64,000 nt of DNA. It comes from Ochotona curzoniae. Taxonomy: Eukaryota > Chordata > Mammalia > Lagomorpha > Ochotonidae. The translations under genes and the position numbers were made by a program. The notes beneath the pieces are model-generated. The model saw only the letters and a list, made by a program, of their open reading frames with translations, was not told where the DNA came from and searched no databases. Position 1 is the first letter of the stretch; each line of letters starts with the position of its first letter. The stretch covers positions 32,930,501 to 32,994,500 of the forward strand of contig NW_024465885.1 of NCBI RefSeq assembly GCF_017591425.1, given 5' to 3'. Positions 12,058 to 22,699 of the stretch are shown piece after piece.

Positions 12058-12393
12058 TTATTTAGAGATTTATTTATTTATTTACTATTGGAAAGGCAGA
12101 TATACAGAGAGGAGGAGAGACATAGAGGAAGATCTTTCATCCAATGGTTCACTCCCCAAGTGGCTGCAATGGCTGGAGCTGAGCCAATCTGATGCCAGGA
12201 GCCAGGAGCTCTTCCAGGTCTCCCATTCGGGTGCAGGGTCCCAAGGCTTTGGGCCATCCTGGACTGCTTTCCCAGGCCAGAAGCAGGTAGTTGGATGTGA
12301 AGCTGGGCCACTGGGATTTAGAACCAGTGCCCATGTGGGATCCTGGCACGTGCTAGGAGAGGACTTTAGTCACTACACTATCGCACCAGGCCC
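12058..12393 (-). mobile_element. Young full-length CSINE with perfect target-site duplication
   Basis: Minus-strand copy from 'agagatttatttatttattt' to 'ctatcgcaccaggccc'. It is flanked by the perfect 17-bp duplication 'aagtgtaatttattctt' at 12041-12057 and 12394-12410. Confidence 0.97.
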
Positions 12394-12412
12394 AAGTGTA
12401 ATTTATTCTTCA

Positions 12413-12575
12413 ATATTTTTATTTTATCATATTTTTTATTTGAAAGGCAAATATTACAGAGAAATAAAGTGAGACAGAGAAGTCTCCCATCCACTGGTTC
12501 ACTTCCCCAGTGGTTGCCATGGCTCCTGTATGGAATGCTAGCATTGCAGAGTAGCTGATGAGCCTACTGTGCCCC
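12413..12575 (-). mobile_element. CSINE fragment
   Basis: Minus-strand tail-proximal part: 'tttatttgaaaggcaaata', 'cagagaagtctcccatccac' and 'ggttcacttccccagtggtt'. It lies just beside the younger insertion. Confidence 0.65.
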
Positions 12576-12689
12576 TGTGCTATCCCCAACTTTACTCTGA
12601 TATGAGTTTAACATTATCCTTCACAATTGTTTATCCAGTGATATCAGGATACATTTTTTCCTTAGGAGATCTCCTTCCTGTCCTATCAC

Positions 12690-13120
12690 ATTTTTCCTCT
12701 TTTTTTTTTTTTAATAATTTCTTAGGATTGTTTTCTTTTTTATATACTTTCATTTATTATCATTTTATGATACAGTTTCATAGGCCCTGGGATTTCCGAT
12801 TTCCCTTATCCCCTTTCCAACTTCCTCCCTGCTCACTGAGTTCCCTATATCATTACTACAGTATATTTCTTCATACAATTATATGTCTATCATTGCGGGC
12901 ATGGACAGTGGCTCAGAGGAAAAATGGAGGAAAAATGACAGTGATGACACCAAGAGGACACTGATGGAATGCTTTCCTGCTCCCTTGCATCACAAACTTG
13001 GTGATATTTTGCGACAGCAGGCAAGGAAAATTGGTATATGTGAGTATTCTCTACTGTTGTTTGTTCGTATGTTACTACCTCTGGTGGACGATTTCATTAC
13101 TGTTTTACTCTGAATTTCAT
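12690..13120 (-). mobile_element. L1 3' end
   Basis: The reverse complement carries the lagomorph L1 terminus seen elsewhere in the window. 'atgatacagtttcatagg' mirrors 'cctatgaaactgtatcat', followed by the reversed 'ggaaatccc' block. A poly-T run at about 12700 fits a reversed A-tail. The upstream limit is uncertain. The 131-residue and 76-residue frames here are inside the L1 untranslated region. Confidence 0.6.
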
Positions 13121-15339
13121 CTTTCCATCTCCATAACTAATTCCTAAATCACTTTGCATTGGAATGGTTCCTTTCTCAATTGATTATTTATACATAATGT
13201 TTCACTAGCTTTTTAAATGGTTTCTATTTCCAGCAGAGTGACAATAGATCCAAAACAGACTGGTGTATGAATCAGTCAATATGATGAAATTTACTGTTTT
13301 TAGGAACTAAGATACAGGAATACAATACTTTTATTTAGCATCCCTCAAATCCTTTCGATCTTCTCCCTTCCACAGACATAAAATCACATTTATTGGAAAT
13401 CTGATTCTTCTCTCAATTTTGATTAATATTTTTGCTTAGTGTTTTTCTGATTTTCCATGATCTTTTAAAAATAACTTTATATTGTTTGAGAAAAGCTACA
13501 TTCTTAGTTTATCTGCTCCCCTATTATAATACTTGCCTCTGAGTCTTTGCATCATTTCTAAAAGAGGGGCTATTGCTTCTAACAGTAGTTAAAAGCCATT
13601 TGAAATTTTGAGTAATTCAAGATAAAATCAGTTATTAAGTGCAAATATGTTGAGTTTTAACTGTATTGTGTGGATAAAGATGGAAGAAACGCAAAAGAGA
13701 TCAGCAAACTTTTCTCAGATTTTCTCAAGGTCTGCAAATGGTTCCCATTCAGTCATCCTGGCTCTTGTTAGAATAAGTATCTAGTGGCATTTCAGAACAG
13801 AAGAATATTATTTTTATCCTTATCTCATAGTACGAGAGATAATAATTTATGTGAAATGTCTTCAACATACTTATGAATGGAGAATTAAAAACAGTTGTTA
13901 GCAACATACATATGCTCACATAAAACTTAATTTCATGATTTTTTTTCCCATTGTGAACCAGAAAAGGGAGTTAATATATCATTAATGGCTAAAATCTCTT
14001 TAACACTGAGGGTGTTTTATGTTCTTTATCTGGAAACATTTACAAAGTAAAGAACATTTGTTTGAAGCTAGAGTAAGTGGGCAAATGGTATTTAAAACTT
14101 TTTGGAGGGTAGCATTACAAAGGTTGATTGTTAGAAACCAGTGACATGACCATGGGTGAGTAAATGGAATTTTTTAGAGGTAAGTTCAAGATCACTCTCA
14201 GACACACAAAACATACCAAATGGTTTCTACGATTCTCTGTGCTGTATTCCTTACTTACCATTTTAATGATAAGATTCACAAAAAAGTATTTTATACTTTT
14301 TGAAAACTATAAATGAGTTCCATTTAATGGTCATGTTCTTTCTTTTGTGAAGGCTTTATTAGGTATTTGAGACATAATTAGTCTAATTCAGCATTTGAAC
14401 AGGTTTCGTCTTCACATTGGCATTGTCAAGTGAACACTGTAGGCGATTCTAATGAAATCCATTTGGAAAAATGACGGGGATGCACTCATTTCCCCTCTGG
14501 AGCAAGATTTAAATTTCACATCTCCTCCAAGATAGTTTGAAAGTGCACTTCAGAGAAACAATTTAGCAAACATCACTGTAATATTTCATGGTTGGATGAA
14601 AATTTGAATTTGAAATGGAAATCAAGTTCATTCATGAAGTCCTCTTATAATAATAATATATCATTTTAATAATAAGGTGCCTAGACATCTAATGTCACAC
14701 TAGACAATGGTGATTTCTCTGCTTTATATCAATTGTATTCATCAATATAATTATACTTTTCTGGCCATAATTGAGTATGTTAAACCTTCAATCTGACTGC
14801 CAGAAGGAAATGTTGAAAAGCATCTCAAGCAAAAAGAATAATTTTCAAGAAAAGAAATCCTATTACAGAGAAAAAGGTGATGTGATATTTTATAAATTAT
14901 AATTGATGTTTATTTAATCACTATAGAGTGAATAGAACACCCATAATCACGGTGGGGAAATATTTAGGTCACTTGAGGTATGAAAAAAAAATTCAAGGAT
15001 CTGTTTATTCAATGAATAGTACTCCAATTGAATACTATTTCCAATGAATAGTATTTTAGGTATCAGTAGTAATAGAAGGGTTATTTTTTTTAAATGCTTT
15101 CTTTAAAAAATACCCATCAAAGGAGTTGCCATCTATTGAATATACATATTCAAGAGGTTTCTGAAAAAATTGAGATTAAATGCACTCCTTCCCTTCCCAA
15201 CAATAGCATGGTGGATTAGTTTTGATGTGATTATACCAGAGCAATTGAATCCTTGAAATAACAACTGATTTTACTGAATTTCAAATCATGGTATGTTCTA
15301 GTCCTATGACGAGCAATCTGTACCCCCTGTGACAGCCTG
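13121..15339. other. Unassigned A+T-rich DNA
   Basis: No gene seen. The first few hundred bases may still be diverged L1 untranslated sequence. Confidence 0.45.
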
Positions 15340-15830
15340 TTCCTAGAGCAAAATCTGAGGGATCAGAGGAGGTGATCTAATATTTGGACAGACCATATCG
15401 TTCCAGGCAAACATCTAACCTTCAATGGCACACACATCCAAAATCAGATGGCATACAAAGACACAGGAAAATATATCCAAATAAGGAAAAAAAAACCAGA
15501 GACTGTTTCTGGAAAAAATGGATGAAGACAGACCTATGAGAAACATTTAAGACAGCTGAAGGAAAATATGGAGAAAGTAAGAATGTAGTGTATGCGTAAT
15601 TAGAAAATTTAAAACAAAACCAGAGAAGAGATTCTTTACCTGAAGAGCAAAATAATAAAGTGAGAAATTATTGGGTGATTTCAATGGCAATTATATCCAG
15701 GCAGAATGCAAAATTAGCAAATTTCAAAGTAGCACAATATAAATGAACAAGTTTGAAAAACAGACAGAAGCAAGATATTGAAGAAAAAAAAACAAATTCT
15801 TAGAAGTCTGTGAGAAATGATGAAGCACTC
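15340..15830 (+). mobile_element. Ancient L1 5' region remnant (tentative)
   Basis: A-rich sense sequence reminiscent of the leader/ORF1 part of old mammalian L1s, such as 'atcagatggcatacaaagac' followed by 'acaggaaaatatatccaaat'. No intact frame. The assignment rests on remembered similarity only. Confidence 0.4.
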
Positions 15831-17056
15831 AGAGGTATGCGTGTTAGAACACAGGGACAAAGGATAGTTCTGTGGGAATTGCTGAAGTCACAGTGTGAAT
15901 GGGGAAGAAACAACTGTAGGCCAAGCCAACTGGAAAAACTTGATTACGCCTCGGGAGAGGAGCAATTTCCAGGACCTGGGAAAGTTCTGGAAGGGCATTT
16001 TGAGCTCTGGTACTTAGTGATTACCTTGATTCAGGGCTTGGCAAACCAAAACTACTGGTTGTTTCTTCATTTATAGTTATCCAGTCAGGCAGCTCCATGT
16101 GGTGTAGGCAAGATTATAATGAGAAATAAGGTTGCCCAGCTCAATAAATTACTTATAGCTCCAAATCAACAGAAAAAGTAAAGCAAAAAGTGCATCCAAA
16201 AATATATACAGTATGATTGGCTTCAAAATGTTATATGGTTGGTGTCAAAATGGTTAAATATTTTGTTTGAGAATCCAAGACTCTGTGTCCATTTTAATAT
16301 TTTTCAACAAAAATGTTGCATAGCAGCCAATTTTTTGGTGACTGGTGTTCAAGTAATTAATATTCATTTTTTATCACAACTATTTTATAAATATTTAAAG
16401 AAGAAACATTTTTTGTTCCCATTGGCTATGATTTTTATAACTTTAATTTTGAAATTATTACAACATTAACTATACGTATATATATATATACACTTATCTA
16501 GCTATAGTTTATCTTATTATGGAAAAGTAAGGAATAGTATTAAATGGATATTTCATTTCTGTTGGAATCATATGCACTTATCTTTTATTATATCCTGATA
16601 ATAAGCTAGATTCATCTTTGAGATAATCATAATGATGAGGAAATATATGGGCAAATTCACACAGGGTGCATTTATGACAAGCAGACACAGATGCTTCAAC
16701 TATCTAAATTTAGCTAGTGGATGTATTTCTAGGGCACTTATATTTATACCTTAATAAAGTCAGTTTAAATCATACTTTCTGTAGTTGGGGTCTACCCACA
16801 TACATTATTTAGTACAAGGTAAACTGAGCCATCATTTACAAACCAGAGGTATACAAGATATCAAAAAATACATACCTATTTTTTCTTAAATACACAAAGA
16901 AGATTTTAATTGTGTCTACTTGGTTACGCTATAATACTGACTAAGTTGTTCAATTCATATGCATTTCGAACAGGACACAGCCTTATAACCGTAGCTTTAA
17001 AACAGAGACAAGGTTTCAATCTTAGCATAGAAAGAATACCGAAGGAGAATTCTTAT
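15831..17056. other. Unassigned A+T-rich DNA
   Basis: No gene recognised. The 88-residue frame at 15810-16076 has no recognised family. Confidence 0.45.

Positions 17057-17090
<34 letters not shown>
17057..17090. repeat. (CA)n microsatellite
   Basis: About 17 CA dinucleotides. Confidence 0.96.
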
Positions 17091-17091
<1 letters not shown>

Positions 17092-17589
17092 TATTCTAGA
17101 CTTTTCAATCCATGTTGTTTTACACCTTTACATAGTAGCTCAAACTAAATTCCATAAAGAAATTCAAATTTTTATCCAGTGTGAATAATGATGTAAGATT
17201 GCCTCATAAATTCTTTTAAGCTTTGACAGAGGACAAGCAACACCTATACATATACATAAAATACCCAATATCTAATATATCATATATATTTAGTGTATAT
17301 TTATTAGATGTTATAGAAAATGAAAGGATCATCATAATCTCAAATTTTAACAATATTTTTGCAAGCTAATGTTTTGTGAAATAAAACATTTTTCTAGGTA
17401 ACTTAATTTTTAATTTGACTTACACATAAAATTATTTGTACTATATATAGAGTGCTATGTAATGATGATACAAACACATTGGAATTTTCAATTGTCAGAT
17501 TATAAATAAATGGATATAATCATTATCTATGATTGAGCTGTCATGTAATAGAATACAGGAATTGCTTTCTCCATTTTACTAATACTTAA
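17091..17589. other. Unassigned A+T-rich DNA
   Basis: No gene or repeat family recognised. Confidence 0.5.
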
Positions 17590-17760
17590 CCAACACTCAA
17601 GCCAACAGTATTCCACAATTCTAAAAGCTATGCTCCTCTCTCAGCTACTTGGAGACTGATGTTTTATGTCTCACATGAATAAAATCATGTCGCACTTGTC
17701 TTTCCGTGGATCATTTTTTTCAGTATTAGCTCCTTTCTGTCACTATAGAAATTTCTACAT
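17590..17760 (-). mobile_element. Possible old L1 3' untranslated fragment
   Basis: The order 'cacatgaataaaatcatgtc', then 'cacttgtctttccgtgg', resembles the reversed 3' untranslated region of old L1s. Weak. Confidence 0.3.
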
Positions 17761-18434
17761 CATCACGGCCAATAACTTGTCTGTTCCCTGGTAGGTGGTT
17801 ACATCTCTCACTTCTGATGATGGCCCGGACCATCCTTTACTTCAACCACTTAACTCTGAGCCATATGATATCTGCAACAGTAATACGAATCACAGCCAAA
17901 TACATTTCTGGAAATTCCACGATGGGATGCTTTCATTTTCCCTCTGCCTAAAAATGGAGCATGCTCCTCATCAGGGTTTCTGCTCTAGCCTGAATATTGA
18001 AATAGAGAAAATCTGCACCATTTTAGCTAAAGAGAGAGAAAAAAGTTCTTGACAATCTGTAGTGTAAAGACCATGTTTTATTTTGAGCTGCTACTATTTT
18101 GAAATTGGCTCTGCAGCAGAGATGTGTGAGGACATAACTTCCCAGATAGTGGCCGGACCAGTTCTGTAGCTGTTTGCTATTACACTAACCTGTAACTGGC
18201 CACTTTCATGACTCTGCCGTTACACGCCTTACCCCAATTACATCCATTTCTTTTTAGTATTTTGTGCTTAGAAATGAATTGATTAGCTGTAAGTGACCAG
18301 GAATTTTGGATGATGATTTTTTTGAAAAAGAGAAGTGGGGGATATGCACATACATGCATAGACTCCATGAAACTCAAGCACACATACTATTGGAAAATTA
18401 AACAAAACTCACCCTTCTCCATATTTTTTCCCAG

Positions 18435-18551
18435 GATTTCATGTCTTGATATCGGTGCTATGATGGCTGTGAATCAAAACTCAAAGAAAAACAGCCACAG
18501 TGGTAACAGTGAAGTTTTGAATGATTACCATTTGCCTGATGATTTGAAAAG
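18435..18551 (+). other. Exon-like segment (117 nt, speculative)
   Basis: It is preceded by the pyrimidine-rich acceptor-like 'catattttttcccag' and followed by a donor-like 'aaaag/gtaact'. The 117-nt interval is open in one frame. It includes tandem ATGs at 18460 and 18463, the second with G at +4, giving a peptide that starts MAVNQNSKKNSHSGNSEV, rich in Ser and Asn. I do not recognise the protein. Chance is a real alternative, because no partner exon is visible. Confidence 0.15.
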
Positions 18552-18599
18552 GTAACTGAATAAAATAAATCGATTCCACCTTCAAAATGACAAGCCCTC

Positions 18600-19334
18600 A
18601 AACTTAAGTATCAGTAGGTTCCAGCATAAAGAGGAAACAAAACAAAACAAAACAAAAACAAATAAAAGCAAATGAGACCTACAACTGATGTCCTTATACT
18701 CCTGGATACTGCTAAAATTGGGAGTAGAAGAAAGACCGAACAGCTACTTATGCGGCCAAAGCACGGCACTAAGTCAGGGCTAGAGATCATGGAGAGGCCT
18801 AGCACAGGAGCCCAGGTAACAAACAAACAAACAAACCAAAACTCATGTTAGGGTGTGGCAGGAGCAATGACAAAGAAACAGGCACACAATGGAATGAGTA
18901 AATTCAACCTGTAGATGTGTGGGCAACATAGCTTAAAAGCCAGGCTCAATGATAGAATAAGCTCATCAGAATTGTGATGACCAAGAGCAAAAGAACAAAT
19001 GAAAGCATAATAAATAAAACTTTGACACTTCACATGAAAAGGGGCAAAAATCGATGTCAACCTCAGGTTTAACCCAGGATAGCATCAAGAAAATGGGGGA
19101 TAAAGAATTTAAAAAAAAAAGTTATACAGATAACTCTATGTCTGAGGAAGAATGTATTAGTATAGTCCCCTTTAAAACAGTGGGGAATAACTTGGAATTG
19201 ACCTATCTAATGATGTGGAAGACTTTTAAGTTCTCTATCCAACAGTGATGGACTTGGTGCACAGAGCCCAAATCCACAGGCCTGGTCATAAGATTTATGA
19301 GCCTTAAAGGCAAGCATACATCAGCTGAATATAT
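18600..19334. other. Unassigned A-rich DNA
   Basis: Contains short AAAAC and AAAC runs (18635-18660, 18813-18838) and A-rich sense sequence that could be a decayed L1 leader. No gene seen. Confidence 0.4.
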
Positions 19335-19712
19335 AAAAATAATTGAGATGACCTTTATTCAAGGAACCATGTTCACGGCCTTCCCTTCCTGGTTCTGCAG
19401 AAAGACAGACGCGAAGGGAGGGGCTACAGAGGAAGAAGAGCCAGAAGAAAGATGAAAGAAACTTTTAAATTCCTGTTCACATGGAAGCTGAAGCAGGGTC
19501 GCTTCGGTCTTCATTAGTGTAGTGGGGATTTCACTGTCTCAGAGGCCTGTCAGAATTCCGTCCTTCCAGGTTGCGGCCTGAGTCAGGCTGGAAGCTCCGC
19601 CCCCCTCTGGTTACTGGGGTAAATGACCAATGGTCAATAGCCAAAGCTTACTAACAAAGACTTTTTAAGGACAGATGGTCGCATAGGCTTTCGGGAACAG
19701 GGTTTGAGGTGG
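19335..19712 (-). mobile_element. LTR-like or promoter-like GC-rich block
   Basis: On the minus strand, in order: a CCAAT-type element in 'gaccattggtc', a GC box in 'ggggggcggagc', a TATA-like 'aatttaaaag', a CT-rich stretch and 'AATAAA' in 'ccttgaataaagg' (plus strand about 19351-19363). This order fits a solo LTR of an old endogenous retrovirus. It is much more GC- and CpG-rich than its surroundings. LTR ends and duplications are not clear, so an isolated promoter remnant is the alternative. Confidence 0.38.
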
Positions 19713-19717
19713 TATTT

Positions 19718-20063
19718 TGTTTGTTTTTGCGTTTCTTTAGATGTGCTTATTTTTACTGTAAACTTAGATATACAGAGAGGAGGAAGGACAGAGAGGAAGA
19801 TCCTCCACACTAAGATTCACTGTGCCAAAGTGACCACAATGACGGGAGCTGAGCCGATCCAAAGACAGGAGACAGGAGCTTCTTCCTGGTCTCCCACACG
19901 GGTGCAGGATCCCAAGGCTTTGGGCTGTCTTTGACTGCTTTTCCAGGCCACAAGCAGGTAGCTGGATGGGAAAAGCAGCTGCCATGGTTAGAATCAGCAT
20001 CCATATGGGACCTCAGCGCATTCAAGGCTACGATTTTAGTTGCTAAGCCACTGTGCCAGGCCT
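19718..20063 (-). mobile_element. Full-length CSINE
   Basis: Minus-strand. 'tagatatacagagaggagga', 'gagctgagccgatccaaag', 'cccaaggctttgggctgtc' and 'gccactgtgccaggcc' run in CSINE reverse order. Confidence 0.93.
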
Positions 20064-20501
20064 GAGTTTAAGGAATTTACATTTCAGCAGCAAGAACGAG
20101 TTTCCTTTCCTTGGTCTGCTAGTTCTAACTCATTTCTCTGCTTAGTAGTAAAGCACCTCTCTTTGTTTTATATATATAAAATCAATTATTCTCATTCAAA
20201 TTATATCCAACCAATTGTTCTCACACAAGTGGTACCCAATCAATTGTTCTAATGAAAATGAGATCTGTTCAATTATCATCTTACACCTCTTTGATGAAAA
20301 TGACAAAAAATCAGAAAAATAACTAGAAGACATTAAAAGATGGATAAACTTGCCATGTTCCTGGATCAACAGGATCAACATGATGATAAAGCCCATATTG
20401 ACAAATATAATGTATAGGTTCATTTCAAACCGAATAAAAATCCAAATGACAGTCTTCTCAGATAAAGAAAAAAATGATACAAAGAATCAATCAGAAATAA
20501 A

Positions 20502-20527
20502 GCAACAACAACAACAACAACAACAAA
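20502..20527. repeat. (CAA)n short tract
   Basis: About eight 'caa' units inside the L1, immediately 5' of a CSINE. Confidence 0.9.
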
Positions 20528-20539
20528 AATCCATAAAAC

Positions 20540-20875
20540 TGGGAGCCCAGCATGGTGACATAGAGGTTAAAGTCCTCACCTTGAATGTGCCAGGATCCAA
20601 AATGAGCTCCAGTTCTAATTCTGGCAGTCCTGCTTCCCATCCAGCTCCCTGCTTGTGGCCTGGGAAAGCAGTCAAGCATTGCCCAGGGTCTTGGGATCTT
20701 GCACCCAAGAGGGAGACCTGGAGGAGTTTGCTGGCTCCTGGTTTCGGATCAATGCTGCTCCAGCCATTGTAGCCATTCAGGGAGTGAATCCAGTGCCAGA
20801 AAATCTTTATCTCTGTTTCTCCTGCTCTCTCTATATCTGACTTTGCAATAAAAATAAAATAAACCTTAAAAAAAT
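20540..20875 (+). mobile_element. Full-length CSINE inserted in L1
   Basis: Runs from 'gcccagcatggtgacataga' to 'aataaaaataaaataaacc' plus an A-run. The L1 sequence continues directly on its far side. The flanks 'ataaaactggga' and 'ataaaactggag' suggest a target duplication. Confidence 0.95.
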
Positions 20876-21149
20876 CATAAAATAAAACTGGAGGAAGCAC
20901 AATTCCAGACCTGAAGCCTTGCTACAGGACAGAGGTAATTAAAGTAGCTTGGTAAGGGTACAGAACCAGAAAAGTATATCAATGAAACAGAAAAGAAAGC
21001 ATAGAACATGGCCTACTCATGTATAGCAATTAACATTTGACAAGAGAACTGAAAATAATCTATTTAGAAAACTTGGCACCTTCAGGTAATGCTTGAGGTA
21101 ACTGGATAGTCACTTGTGGAATTAAAAAATAAAAACGCCAGCCTTTTGC

Positions 21150-21478
21150 CAGCTCTAAGACCCGCACTGTAGTCTGGTTGCTAAAGCCTTTACATATGCC
21201 AGGACTACATGTGGACACTCATATCTAGGCTTCTCTACTACACATCCAGCTCACTGTGTATGACCTGGGAAAACAGTCCAAATCAGGCCAAAGTCTTGGG
21301 TCCCTACACCTGCATGGGAGTCCCTGAAGAGGATCCTGGCTACTGGGTTCGGATTGGCTTGGCTCCAGCCGTTGTCGCTATTTGGAGAGTAAAACAGTAG
21401 ATGGGAGATCTTTCTCTCTGTCTCTCCTTCTCTCTCTGTAAATGTCAGTTTACAGAGAAAAATAAAAAGATTTAAAAA
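21150..21478 (+). mobile_element. CSINE inserted in L1
   Basis: Plus-strand. 'actgtagtctggttgctaaa', 'gtatgacctgggaaaacag' and 'aaaaataaaaagatttaaaa' mark the head, middle and tail. Confidence 0.88.
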
Positions 21479-21486
21479 AATCTGTT

Positions 21487-21803
21487 TTGGGTCTGCCGTG
21501 GTGGTCTAGTGACTAAAGTCTTTGCCTTGAACATGCTGGGATCCCAGATGGATGCCTGTTATAATCCCAGCAGCTCCACTTCCCATCCAGCTCCCTGCAT
21601 GTGGTCTAGGAAAGCAGTTGAGGATGGCCCAAACCCAATGGGACCCTGCACCTACGTCAAAGACCTGGAGGAAGTTCCTGGCTCCTGGCTTCAGATTGGC
21701 GCAGCATTGACTATTGAGGTCATTTGGGGAGTGAAACATTAGAAAGAAGATCTTCCTCTCTGCATATCTGATTTTCTAATAAAGATAAATAAATCTTTTA
21801 CAG
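21487..21803 (+). mobile_element. Full-length CSINE inserted in L1
   Basis: Plus-strand. 'gggtctgccgtggtggtcta', 'gatgcctgttataatccc' and 'tttctaataaagataaataa' mark head, B-box region and tail. It lies almost head to tail with the preceding CSINE. Confidence 0.92.
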
Positions 21804-22699
21804 AAGTCAGTTTTAAATGGATCAAAGACTCATGTTTGCACCTAGAGTCCATCACACATAGAAAGCACTCTGTAAGACATAGGCAACGGTAAATACCTTT
21901 AAGAAATGTCAGCAACCACTAGCCGCTGCCATCTTAAGGTGGGAGGGACCTAGCGGAGTTCAACCTGGGGACTTGGGTACTGGGAACTTCCAGCAGCACA
22001 GTGGCTGCTGGGGTATCTGAGTCAGATCAGACTCAGTGCTTGGGACCTTAACTATAGCCACTGCTCCCAAGCGATGAGCAAGTCCTAGGCTTATGGGCAG
22101 CCAGTGTGGCAACTGGTGCTGGGCTGTACCCACTTGCTGCCAAGTGGGGAGATGTGGCGATCTTGGGAGTGTGGAATTTCTGCCTAGGGATATCCAAGGA
22201 TAAGGCCAGTGTGTATGTAGGTGAGGAATGAATCCTTAGGAACTTTTAATGACAGGGTCATTCTACTTGCAGGTTAACAACCGGACTGAGAACTGGTGGT
22301 TTAGAGGGGAGACACCAGAGATCTGTATGGGTCAGACCTATACACCAACCTACATGGCAGTGTGTGGCTTATTATCATGGAACATTGCTGAACACCACAC
22401 ACCAGCCCATGTGAAAGCTAGGGCTGGTGACCTGTCTAGCAGGACTTGATCCAAGTATCTGACTGAATGTTGGAACAGGGGACAAGTCACAACAGGCAGG
22501 GCCATAACACTTGCAATCATGAGAGAGACCCAGGTCTCGGGGTAGAGTCTGTGAGGGTTAAGTGGGCCTAAGCCTATGGAAATGCAAGTACCACTAGTTA
22601 GCTCAAGAGTTGGGGTGGTGACTGGCTTAATTAGGTGTGAACATGTAAACTACCAACACTCATGGGTACTGTGGCCGAGAATAGGCTGGGTATGTTGAA

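Larger units (their letters stand above)
20290..21904 (+). mobile_element. L1 ORF2 remnant, 5' segment (interrupted)
   Basis: Sense L1 ORF2 C-terminal half. 20331-20450 translates with L1-like residues (WINLPCSWINRINMMIKPI). Sequence resuming at 20880 ('gcacaattccagacctgaag') and again at 21805 ('aaatggatcaaagactcatg') matches consecutive parts of L1 ORF2. It is broken by stops and by CSINEs at 20540, 21150 and 21487. The copy resumes at about 25578, after the large insertion. Confidence 0.85.

Noticed and set aside
12569..12964. 131-residue frame with a hydrophobic, Phe/Ser-rich stretch resembling membrane segments
   Set aside because: It is the reversed T-rich 3' end of an L1 copy; the hydrophobicity comes from poly-T codons.
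20487..20900. 137-residue minus-strand frame with a Cys-rich run
   Set aside because: The run comes from the (CAA)n tract read in reverse, and the remainder is CSINE.
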